A program made the translations under genes and the position numbers. From contig WAEK01000026.1 in the NCBI GenBank assembly GCA_011634665.1, forward strand, positions 124,001 through 188,000: 64,000 nt of DNA. The letters are read 5' to 3'. This DNA comes from Mortierella sp. BCC40632. Lineage: Eukaryota; Mortierellomycota; Mortierellomycetes; Mortierellales; Mortierellaceae. Shown piece by piece: positions 23,351-32,483 of the stretch. The notes under the pieces are model-generated. The model was not told the DNA's origin. It did no database searches and saw only the letters and a list, made by a program, of their open reading frames with translations. Numbering within the stretch: the stretch's first letter is position 1; each line of letters starts with the position of its first letter.

Positions 23351-23383
23351 TGAAAGTATCACACAGGAGATAGGCTCCCTGGC

Positions 23384-24214
23384 CCAGTGAGGTTGACAAG
23401 GCAAACAGAGAAGCGAAGGATAGGTTCAAGGCACAAGTGGCGAACCAGATCCGAGGGATCAGGGCACCCAGAAGATTGTTTTGGCGAGGGGCGCCTACCA
23501 GAGCAATAATCAAGAGTCTCAACTTCATTCGCGGGACTCCTGATCATACACCGAATCAACTTGAGGACGGATCGACGCTTCCAACAACCTTCTGGACCTT
23601 TGGCTCCCTCTGCCGTGGCCTAACACCAGCAAATCTGCCTACGATTTGGGCCCCTATGTTCTCAGTCCCCAAAAAAGTAGCAACAGTCATTGTACACCAT
23701 TTCGTCCGTTTCATCGAAGGAAAGGCATCCGAGGTCCTATGGAAGGACAGATGTGAGGCTACCGTGGCATGGGAAGCACGACATGGGATCACTCCCTCGA
23801 AAAAGAAAGGCGCCTTTCAAGGAGAAAGAGGACGATGGAGTGATGGTGACGGTTTCGCATGCCCTGTTGGTGTATGCCGTTGTGGTGCACCCTTGGCTGA
23901 TCACCTCGAGCAACGCTGCCCTGGTGCTCAGAACGATATGGCATCTGCTGATGCCACCCTGCTAGATAGTCTAGCAGGCAAGCGACATTTGGAGGTGATG
24001 GAGAGGATGGGGAGGATTCCTTTCCGGTGACAGTCTGTTTTTTCAACCTTTTAATCGTCTTGAAAAAGGCGGCAATCGTTGCGCGGGGCTTCGGCAACGT
24101 GAGCTGTTATGGTATTATGGAGGACTGCCACCGCAGAGCGGTGACTGTGGCTAGTTTAGTTTAGTCTAGCCTACATAGCTATTTCCAGCAGAAACAGATT
24201 GTTTAAAAAAAAAA
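23384..24214 (+). mobile_element. LINE family B copy 1, 5'-truncated
   Basis: Flanked by an exact 18-bp duplication, GGAGATAGGCTCCCTGGC, at 23366-23383 and 24215-24232, the right copy directly after a short poly(A). The coding remnant ends ...LLDSLAGKRHLEVMERMGR and stop, with a Cys/His cluster (CRCGAPLADHLEQRCPGAQ) near its C-terminus. Its last ~110 residues closely match those of copy 2 at 26444-27357. The ~190-bp 3' UTR, ending CAGCAGAAACAGATTGTTT plus A-tail, also matches copy 2. Confidence 0.85.
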
Positions 24215-24680
24215 GGAGATAGGCTCCCTGGCTTCGGCGAAAAAATTGGCCTCACATGGCTATGTAGGGAATAGGCACAGCGACCTAATCATGCAAACAG
24301 TTTGGTGGTGCCGCTGTCTCCAAGCCTATGGTTTGCAAGTGGGTTGCTGAAAGAACAGCAACCATACTTTGAAAAATGAACTACTTGAGGGCCGCAGACG
24401 AAACACGAGATGGGGAAGTCAAGAAATATGTCGGATCGAGACTTTAAGAGACTGAGTCAAATGTACACTGGGAGGCCACACAGGATGCGCCCGCCGAAGC
24501 AAGACCAAGGACGACCAAGGAAGGCCTACAGCAAGGGCACGCGAGAATATATCAACACACAACCACCGTAGATTTCCGGGACAAATAGGAAAATCCTAAC
24601 TCTCAAGAGCAACCCATTTGTAATAAATCATAGACCCCAATATTGTGGTGTCATAGTGAAAAAAAAAAAAAAAAAAAAAA

Positions 24681-26330
24681 GGGCGGCTCCGGCCGCTGAT
24701 CGGGCTCCTCGCAGCAATCCTATGCAGCCCACGGGAGAAGGAGGCAATAGTCCGCTTGGACAACACGGCTGTTGTCAAAGGCTTTCAAAAGCTAGTAAAG
24801 GGCCGCGTGGATGCCACTCGCAGGATCAAGCAGAGAGCCACGTATGCGGAGTGGTGGACGCAGGTGCACAGGGCATACTGTAATCAGGGAGAACGGGTTA
24901 CAGTTGAGTGGGTCAGAGGTCACTCGGGTGTGGGTGGCAATGAGGCGGCGGACCGGTTAGCGAACAGGGCGCATAGGGGAGAAAGACAAGAGTGGAAACT
25001 GCCCGACAGAATGCAGGAAGAGTACGGCTGTAGAGCAACATTCCTAGGAGACCCGCTAGAGGATGACGTGCGACAGCTGCTCAAACTTCAGTCGGCGGCG
25101 AGGATACACCAACACTGGCTTAGACAGAACAGGACCAAGAGGTACATCAGGAACTGGAAAGCCATTGAGTGGAGTCCAACTCTAGACATTATCCACAGCA
25201 GGAACCCACCAAGGGGGTTTTTTACCAGCGAAAGCGACTGCAAGAAGAGAGCGCACAGGGTAAAGAAACTGCATGGGATGCTGCCGACTCTAACCGAGAT
25301 GAAGAAGCGCCACCCAGACCTATATGAGGAGGATACGTGCAGAGTCTGCGAGGAGGAACCAGAAACGATGGAACACGTATGGAGATGTAGAGCAACGAGG
25401 CAGACGCAGGAAGAAGGATGGAAGGAGATGGTGTCGAGAGTGAAGGACAGCGGACGTAGACAGTGGCTGAAGGAGAAAAGGGAGTGGAAGGAAAGAAAGG
25501 AGAAGGCTCAGCAGGAAAAGAAGAAGTTCAGGCAGAAGGAGCCGAGGTTCACAGAAAGACGGGATGAGGAGTTGTGGGACTCGCTGGAGGATGTTTTCCA
25601 GGGTGTGGCAAATATCCGGCCAAGGGAATACGAGGAGAGGGACAACGAGGAGGAAGACGATCAACCGATGCACACCATCATGGAAGCATACCAAGGCTTA
25701 GTACCAAAAGAGTTGGTGCTAAGATGGAAGATAATGCACAGGACGACAGGGACTACGGCAAAGTATATGGCCAGCCGGTTTATTGAGAACATTGAGGAGT
25801 ATGGTAGAAAGCAGATCTGGGGCCAACGGGTGTGACACCACAGTGAATTGGGGAAAAGTCGATAGGAATCTCTGCAGTGAGCAAACGCGCTGGGGAGACG
25901 CAACGGTGCTGACGGACACCAAGGTAGCTGTGGAGATTTCTCCGACTTGAACAATCCGCTGAGGCAGAAGCCGAACCTCAAGGGGAGGCATACGATGAAG
26001 CAGACCGTACTGTGCATGAGTACTACCTTGGAAAGAGGAAGCTGGAGGTGATGGAGCGGCTGGGGAGTTGGAAAAAGTGTTAGCGATGGACCAAGAGGGC
26101 TAAAAGACGACGAATGAGCGCAACAGGCCGCGTAGGGGAGCTGGCATTACGACCACTCATGCGACGTGGGTGATGGCGAACAGAGTATCTGGACATTAGG
26201 TAGAACTATTTAGTGTTTATTTGCAGGGCTAGATCCTGCTATGGCCCAAGTGACAACGGGGCAGTAGCCCCGGTATTCCATAAACTCTGCATGCCCACGT
26301 GGGGCCCTCGTTAACAAAAAAAAAAAAAAA
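24681..26330 (+). mobile_element. LINE family A copy with RNase H domain, 5'-truncated
   Basis: Frame 24700-25835 codes the C-terminal part of a LINE ORF2. It has an RNase H domain (LLAAIL..., VRLDNTAVVKGF, TVEWVRGHSGVGGNEAADRL) and a cysteine motif CRVCEEEPETMEHVWRC typical of LINE ORF2 C-termini. The first RNase H strand, with its catalytic Asp, is missing. The element continues with a degenerate ...EVMERLGSWKK end, a 3' UTR with a hairpin (26257-26272), CATGCCCACGTGGGG and a 16-A tail. The left side abuts an A-run (24659-24680), the tail of some older insertion. Confidence 0.8.
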
Positions 26331-26403
26331 ACAGGGCGGCTCCGGCCGCCCTGGTCTTCTATAAACTCTACATGCCCACGTGGGGTCTTTGTTAACAAAA
26401 AAA
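26327..26403 (+). mobile_element. LINE family A 3'-end fragment (about 75 bp)
   Basis: Begins at the base of the 3' UTR hairpin (26332-26353) directly after the A-tail of the previous copy, then runs through CTCTACATGCCCACGTGGGG to GTTAAC and A7. It is the shortest family-A copy, truncated exactly at the hairpin. Confidence 0.75.
26332..26353 (+). other. LINE family A 3' UTR hairpin
   Basis: Perfect 9-bp stem CAGGGCGGC-TCCG-GCCGCCCTG. Equivalent hairpins lie at 30400-30421 (loop CGGG), 30797-30818 (loop CGGA) and, with a different stem, 26257-26272 (CGGGGC-AGTA-GCCCCG). Confidence 0.8.
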
Positions 26404-26443
26404 TAATATATATTTTTTTTTTTTACGATCTAGACCCTAAATT

Positions 26444-27357
26444 GGCAGCAATCGTAGCCACCCCGCCAGAACAAGATATCAAGGTGGAGCTTGATAACGA
26501 AGGGGTGGTAGATCAGTTCACACACCTGGTAACCAACAGGACTTCGACGCTACCCAGAAGACTGCAGAGAGCAAACCTGGCAGGGCTTTGGGCGGTCTTG
26601 ACAAAAGTGGTCCAAGAAAGACAGGGTGCAGTCGAAGTTACATGGGTCCGAGGCCATGGTGACAATAGAGGCAACGTCCAAGCCGATAGAGTGGCTACGG
26701 CGACTGCAACAGAGACGACAAACCCCTGGAAAGTCGATATGAGTGCGCAGGATGAGCTCATTCTGTTAGCCAAGTGTGCAGAAACAGAGATCGAAATCGA
26801 TGTCCGTCAATTTTTAAAGAGACAGACAACGATGAAGAGACACATCGAGTCGCAGTCAACTGAAGTCTTATGGAAAGAGCGCTGTGAGGCAACAGTGGCA
26901 TGGGAGACAAGACATGGAATCACCCTGGGGAAGAAGAAAGGCCCTTCCCAAGGAGCAAGAGGACGCTGGAGCGATGGTTATGGGTTTGCATGCTCTGCTG
27001 ACGCCTGCCAGTGCGGATCCCTTCTTGTTGATCACCAGGAGCAACGATGCCCAGGAGCACAGAACGACGCAGCGTCGGCTGATACCTCCCTGCTCGATAG
27101 TCTAGCAGGACGGCGACATTTGGGGGTGTTGGAAAGGATGGGGAGGATACCTTTCCGGTAACGATCTTTTTCTCAACTATTTAAACGTCTCGAGAGAGAC
27201 GGCAATCGTTGCTCGGGGCAACAGCCACGTGAGCTGTTATGGTTGATGGAGGGTTGCCACCGCAAAGCGGTAGCCAGGGCTAGATTAGGATTTCTTAGTT
27301 TAGTTTTGCCTGCACGGCTATTCCAGCGGAAACAGATTGTTATAAAAAAAAAAAAAA
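26444..27357 (+). mobile_element. LINE family B copy 2, 5'-truncated in RNase H
   Basis: Perfect 19-bp target duplication ACGATCTAGACCCTAAATT at 26425-26443 and 27358-27376, the right copy after A15. The coding remnant (to 27161) begins inside RNase H (LAAIVATPP, VELDNEGVVDQF, VTWVRGHGDNRGNVQADRV) and ends LLDSLAGRRHLGVLERMGR. The Cys/His cluster CQCGSLLVDHQEQRCPG is kept. The 3' UTR matches copy 1, including CCAGCGGAAACAGATTGTT. The open frame and exact duplication indicate a fairly recent insertion. Confidence 0.9.
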
Positions 27358-27437
27358 ACGATCTAGACCCTAAATTCCACATCCCCATAGATTTCCCCCC
27401 ATTCCCCCCTCTCACCCAATCTAGTTCGTGAGAAGCA

Positions 27438-28398
27438 ATGCCCCAACCTCAGGGTTTAGGCACATCCAAAAATCTCGTCCATCATCGCTCAGATGGCGAA
27501 GATTCGTCGGATGAATTTAACAATTCAAAAAAGAGAAATGGAGCGAACGGTGACCAAGGTCACAGCGAGAACAGGAGGAGTGAGAACGTTCCCGCTGGGA
27601 GCCGAGTGGCAGCTGCTACAAGTCCCAGCTCCCAGCTGCTCGAGCACTACGATGTAGTGCATGGGTACATGTACTCAGCAGCGTCAAGATCAGCCCAAGC
27701 AAAAAGGGCTGGAGAAATGGAAGTCGTTGACGACGACGACAAGGGCGATGATGAGGCAGAAAAGGAGGAGGAAAAGGAGTGGCGCACAATTACGCCACAC
27801 AAGGCAAGGAAGTTGGCGCTAATGACTCCAATGGCATGGATCGTTGGCAAAAACATTGGCCAAAAAAAAAAGATGGAGAGGATTATCCTCGGCCAAAAAG
27901 CAAATCTTGTGCAATGGCTGAGGAAAATGTTTCTAAAAGGAAAAGAGCACCTGCAGGTCCTCGTGGAAAGTCAAGAGGATGTCAATCGACTCCTCGCGAT
28001 CACGGTCAGTGCGCGAGCTATCCGAGAACTCGAGAAAGAGGACAAGGAGTCGGCTGAAGATGAAGGAGAGATGGACGATGTCAGCCAGAACGAAGAGGAA
28101 AGAGTCAATCTCTTCACAGTCATTGACAACGACGCAGAGGTGGTCTCTCGACTGGCTAGAACAGTCGAACTGTACGGTGTCGCACCAACAGTACCAGACA
28201 GACTGGTTCGAATGGCAGCCAACAAGTTCGGAACCGTCCAGAAGGTCAGCCTCATCGCTGTACCTAATGGAAAGAAGATGAAGGCAGTAGTGGTATTCGA
28301 GGAGCAAGAGGCGGTTGACGAGATCGTCAGAAGCGGCAAGAAACATGTCGCAATCGGAAGAGACCTCGTTGTTGTAGATCACAACATTTCTCTAGGCT
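27438..28398 (+). pseudogene. LINE ORF1, N-terminal part
   Basis: An open frame of about 320 codons with an acidic Lys/Glu-rich middle. The fold is not recognised. It is followed by the second half in another frame. The frame runs ...VVVDHNISL at 28383-28395, where an insertion interrupts it. The same N-I-S-L reading resumes at 28670. In LINEs this protein is a nucleic-acid-binding chaperone of the RNP. Confidence 0.65.
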
Positions 28399-28669
28399 GT
28401 GGCAGTCTGGTAGACATTAGCAGATGGTGTTTATTTGGTTAGGTCGTTGACTATTGGCCGAGGACTCACTGTATAAAGCATTTAAAACATTTCTCTAGGC
28501 TAAGTCGATAGATAGGAACCTAAATAGAGACGTTTATAGGTCGTCTGCAGCAAGAGCTGCAGACAGGGCCATTTTTACTCCCCTGGCTGGCTTAGCAGGG
28601 CCAGTATAATTACTGACCCTAGCCCTTGAATAAACCACACATTCTATCTCACCGACATCTCCGTACCCA
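28399..28669. repeat. Insertion interrupting LINE ORF1
   Basis: AACATTTCTCTAGGCT occurs at 28383-28398 and 28486-28501, bounding 87 bases. A third, diverged copy (AACATATCACTC) starts at 28670. Removing 287 bases would join the two ORF1 halves in frame. The insert holds a perfect hairpin GTCTGCAGC-AAGA-GCTGCAGAC at 28543-28564. Confidence 0.5.
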
Positions 28670-29680
28670 AACATATCACTCGTCCGCATTGGGATCATCG
28701 GTGGCGTCCAGCTGAAGTGGGCACTAGAGTATGCCTGCAAGCTTTCAGGCCTACCAATCGGAACGACTTCCCTAGATCTACAGGGCCTTCTGGAAGACGT
28801 ACAAGCTGACTTCATCGAAGTTCCAAGATATTACCGAGGTAAGACTGCAGAATTCAGATACAGACGTGAAGCCTTTGTATATTTCGCTTCGAAAGAGGAT
28901 ATGGAAAGAGCAATGGAAAGAGGGGTAGAGGTGAAGGGGAAGAAAATGGCGTGGTGTAGTTTGCAGGAGAAACTATGCTACGCGTGCAACGAAAAAGATA
29001 ACGGGATTGGGGGCTGCGAGAAACAAAGGCAGTGGATCGCGTCGAGGAATCACGTCAGGGAAGTGCAGGCGTTCAGACGGGATGCCTTCAGAAAGGTGCA
29101 AAGCGGAATGTCGTACAGCACAGTGGCAAAGGACGATCCTGCGAAGGCCACCGGACCAGTGCTAGAGAGGAGAACTGAGGTTACGAAAATGGGCGAAGTC
29201 AACGACGAGAATTTCCCAGCGCTTGGAGGGGCTCGTAGTTCAACGGCGACCCGTCAAGTTCAAGAGAACAAGCAAATGGAAGAACAGTTGAAGATACTCA
29301 AACAGACAGTACAGTCATTGAATGAGGCACTACACGCTCTCCAGGAGCAAAACAAATGTCTAATGAGCATGATGGTGAGCTTGATGCAGGGAAAAACCAT
29401 GACAGGGGAAGCGACAGAAGAAGGAAAAAAAGGAAAGAAAAATAAAGAGGTTGAGGATGGGGAAAGGGTCGAGACGCTCGCGGAGATGGCAGCATTCGTC
29501 CAAAAAAAGAGGAAAACAGGAGCACAGACGCTTCCAGAGTACAACCGGAATGTGCACAACGGGTCGATAGCTGGAATAACATCAATCGCAGTAGAAAGTG
29601 ATGGTATCCGGAAAAAAGAAACAACAACGCAGGGGAAGACAGTGACCACACGCTCGAATAATGCAGAGAGCAGAAAATAG
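28670..29680 (+). pseudogene. LINE ORF1, C-terminal part
   Basis: Open from 28670 (ISLVRIG...) to the stop at 29678-29680. It contains a Cys cluster (LCYACNEKDNGIGGC), then a coiled coil around QVQENKQMEEQLKILKQTVQ and a basic tail. The zinc knuckle appears incomplete. It overlaps the ATG of the endonuclease frame by about 20 bases. Confidence 0.65.
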
Positions 29681-30068
29681 TGTACACAACGGCGATCGTA
29701 GGGAGAGGAGAGGGGCGAGGCCAATGCAACAATTTCTACGAGTTGGTTCGTTCAACATCAGAGGGGCAAACCAACCAGGGAAATTCGACGCACTATGTGA
29801 GTGTGGAGATTGGAAGGAGATGGACATGATTGCAGTGCAAGAGACGAAACTGCCCAAAGAAGGAGAAAGGGGGATGTTCACAAGAATAGAAAATGGAAAA
29901 ATAAGGAAAAAAATTAAGCATGAGAAATACGAGGTGTATTGGGACCACGGGTCAGAAGAGCAGAGAAGGGGCACAGGGGTAGCGCTAATAGTGGGAAAAG
30001 GCGAAAGGAATCACTGCGGTGAGCAAACGCGCTGGGAGATGCAATGGTGCTGGGAGACACCAACCTAG
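29661..30068 (+). pseudogene. LINE ORF2 remnant: endonuclease N-terminus
   Basis: MQRAENS... then FLRVGSFNIRGANQPGKFDA, MIAVQETKLPKEGE and RRGTGVALIVGKG match the N-terminus of an AP-endonuclease-like domain, with Asn and Glu at the expected active-site places. After about 30000 the sequence is family 3'-end DNA, so the rest of ORF2 is deleted. Confidence 0.75.
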
Positions 30069-30504
30069 CCACGGTGATTTCTCAGACTTGAACAGTCCAC
30101 AGCGGCCGAAGCCCGACCTCAGAGAGGCGTACAGAGAGGCGGATGAAACGGTTCTGAAGTATGTGCAGGGAAAGACTAAGCTGAATGTGATGGAGCGGCT
30201 AGGAAGCTGGAAAAAAGTGTTGACAATGGACGCCGGCTAAAAGACGACGAATGAGCGCAACAGGCCACGTAGGGGTGGGCGGACAATACTCGACCCATTC
30301 ATGCGATGTGAGTGATGCCGAAGAGTATATGGACACTGTAGACTAGTTTCTGTAGTATCCATTTGCGGGATTCCTTCTGGTTTAAGGTCCAAGTGACAAC
30401 AGGGCGGCCGGGGCCGCCCTGGTATACCATAAACTCTGCATGCCCACATGGGGTCCTTGTTAACAAAAAAAGTTTTTTTTTTTTTTGGCCCATTCTCCCG
30501 TACA

Positions 30505-30886
30505 ATCCACTTCAGTTGAAGCCAGACCTCAGAGAGGCATTGGGGAAGCAGACGAGACGGTGTTGGCGTATGTCTTGAGAAAGAAAAAGTTGGACGTAAT
30601 GGAGAGGTTAGGGAGCTGGAAAAAAGTGTTAGCGATGGACTCAGGTTCATAGACGACGAATGAGCGCAACGGGGCCACGTAGGGAGCTGGTAATACGACC
30701 ACTCATGCGTACGTGGGTGATGGCTGTTGAGTGTCTGGAGGCTGTTTAGATAGTTTTCATTCGCGAGTGTAATCCCGTTTTGGTACCAAGTGGCAACAGG
30801 GCGGCCGGAGCCGCCCTGGTCTTCTATAAACTCTACATGCCCACGTGGGGTCTTTGTTAACAAAAAAAAAAAAAAAAAAAAAAAGC
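30505..30886 (+). mobile_element. LINE family A 3'-end copy
   Basis: Starts near 30515 with AGCCAGACCTCAGAGAGG, matching 30105-30125, and follows the family 3' end through ...VMERLGSWKKVLAMD, a hairpin at 30797-30818, CATGCCCACGTGGGGTC and GTTAAC to an A-tail of about 22. The coding part carries a frameshift relative to the other copy. Confidence 0.8.
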
Positions 30887-31094
30887 CAGGGCTGCCACGA
30901 GTGCTAATAGGACCGATCAATGTCAAGAGATGAATATATCAAAGATAAAAGCCATTGGTGAAGTGCATGGTATTCTAGAATTTATAGTTTTTTTTTTTTT
31001 TTTTTACTGACTCTTCGTCTTTATTGTTCTAGAAATGTCCCCGTCGGATGGAGGGTGCGATAGTTGCCAACGGCACCATATCACCCAGTCCTAG

Positions 31095-31634
31095 GGTAGC
31101 TATCAACATCCAACTCAGTGTCGCAGGAATGTCCTATCATTCATTCCAGGGATGCTGGTCGGGTCAGGAGGGACAGGAGTGGGAGGTCGAATTGGAGGAC
31201 ATGCTAGGCGGGGAGGAGAAAAGATGAGAGAGCAGCATATGCAGTATAGAGTGGTTGGACTTACAGACGAGATTAGGACGAGCCAGACATGCACAGAATG
31301 CTTTGGACAACTGAGGAAGGCGCGGTCGCGTCGTATTATTGATGGCAAGGAGAAGATGGTTCAGGTGCATGGAGCAATGGAGTGTACCAACAGCCAGTGC
31401 GGGTCAGTCCAACGAGGACATACGATCAAATCCCGGGATGTGAACGCAGCTGTTTGGATTGCGATAGCAGGAGGGTCGAATCTACTCTCGGCAGAGCGGA
31501 GAACGTTAAAGCCATTTTTCAGAACTGTGCATTCCTGTTCATATTCACAGGAGAAAATTCAACATTCTACGTCTCCAACAACTGCTAGAGATGCAATGGA
31601 GGCTCCCTGCGGTACGCAGGACAGACTAGACTAG
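31095..31634 (+). pseudogene. Fanzor-type (eukaryotic TnpB-like) nuclease remnant
   Basis: The open frame codes the C-terminal part of a TnpB/Fanzor RuvC nuclease. In order: a Gly-rich segment (VGSGGTGVGGRIGGHARRGG), the RuvC-II motif with Glu in LTDEIRTSQTC, a zinc ribbon CTEC ... CTNSQC, and the RuvC-III motif SRDVNAAVWIAIAGG with its Asp. The spacing and the TSQTC and RDVNAA signatures are those of the OrfB zinc-ribbon family. The N-terminal half (wedge, REC, RuvC-I) is absent: the frame closes at 31092-31094 and the DNA upstream is LINE tail and unassigned sequence. Residues after about 31520 look unrelated. Most likely a broken copy, or the last exon of a gene whose earlier exons I cannot see. 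Confidence 0.72.
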
Positions 31635-32483
31635 TCAATGATGTATGGGTCTCGGGAAAGAGAATCGCTATCAGTGCTGAAGACGGTTTGCTGGAGGTTT
31701 AGATCCCATAACTGCCTCTTCTTTTCCAATTGTAGACAAGAGATACGAGCTTTCGACTGATCGAAAGGCATGCTGTAAGCATGTCACGACGACTAAAGGA
31801 AGCCCCACGTGGGCTAACATACTCTAGAGCCATCTCGGCCGGTTTACTCTAAGCTTCTTCGAAGTCTGGCTTGGATTGTGAGCTTGTCTGGCTGACCAAC
31901 TTCTCAGAGACAGGCTACAAATCTATCATGTGCTACCATCTTTTCGTTTAGCCTCATCCTTGTCGCGAGCGTGCGAAGGTACCCTTACTCTGGATGTCTC
32001 GTGTCCACAGACTTAAAGCTTAATGTTTTAATTTCATAGAGGTATTTGAATAGGGCAAAAAAAAAAAAAAAAAACCACACCAATATTTACTTTAAAAAGA
32101 TAAGCATACAAATCACTTGCTCAGGTGCGCCCTAGAATGATCTGGAGGTGATCCGGACACTCGGGCGGGTCATACCATTGTCATTTGATAGATGCTCTTT
32201 GGCGTTGGAGAGGATAAGTAGAAGAACCACCATTTGTTTTAATGATTCTCTTTAGAAAGGGATAATTGCTGTTGAGGCCATCGGGCAGAAGATAGCGAAT
32301 AATGCAACGACAGACACGGAGTTGGTTTTCATTGAAGCAAGTAAAAAAAAAAAAGTTAACTTATAATACAGATACTACGGTTACAGCTGGAAAGTCAAAG
32401 GGAGAAAAATCGAGGAAGCACTGCATCCGTGCAGGAAGCCGGGGGAGTAGGGGAATGGGTAGGTAGGTACAATCCGGCAGAGG
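31635..32483. other. Spacer right of the mobile-element region
   Basis: No gene seen. It includes an 18-A run at 32057-32074, the palindrome GCCCCACGTGGGC near 31803, and the 3' UTR of the CM1 gene at the right end. It may contain the end of the Fanzor-bearing element, but I found no inverted repeats. Confidence 0.45.

Larger units (their letters stand above)
27377..30473 (+). mobile_element. LINE family A copy, ORF1 present, ORF2 internally deleted
   Basis: Left to right: ORF1 N-terminal part (27438-28395), an interruption of about 290 bases, ORF1 C-terminal part (about 28670-29680) with a coiled coil and a degenerate zinc knuckle (CYACNEKDNGIGGC), then the start of ORF2 (from 29661, overlapping the ORF1 stop). 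ORF2 opens with an AP-type endonuclease N-terminus (VGSFNIRGANQ, VQETKLP, RGTGVAL). It then jumps near 30000 straight into the family's 3' end (GAGCAAACGCGCTGG onward), losing reverse transcriptase and RNase H. The 3' end has LNVMERLGSWKKVLTMDAG, stop, hairpin 30400-30421, GTTAAC and A7. The 5' boundary is uncertain. Confidence 0.8.
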
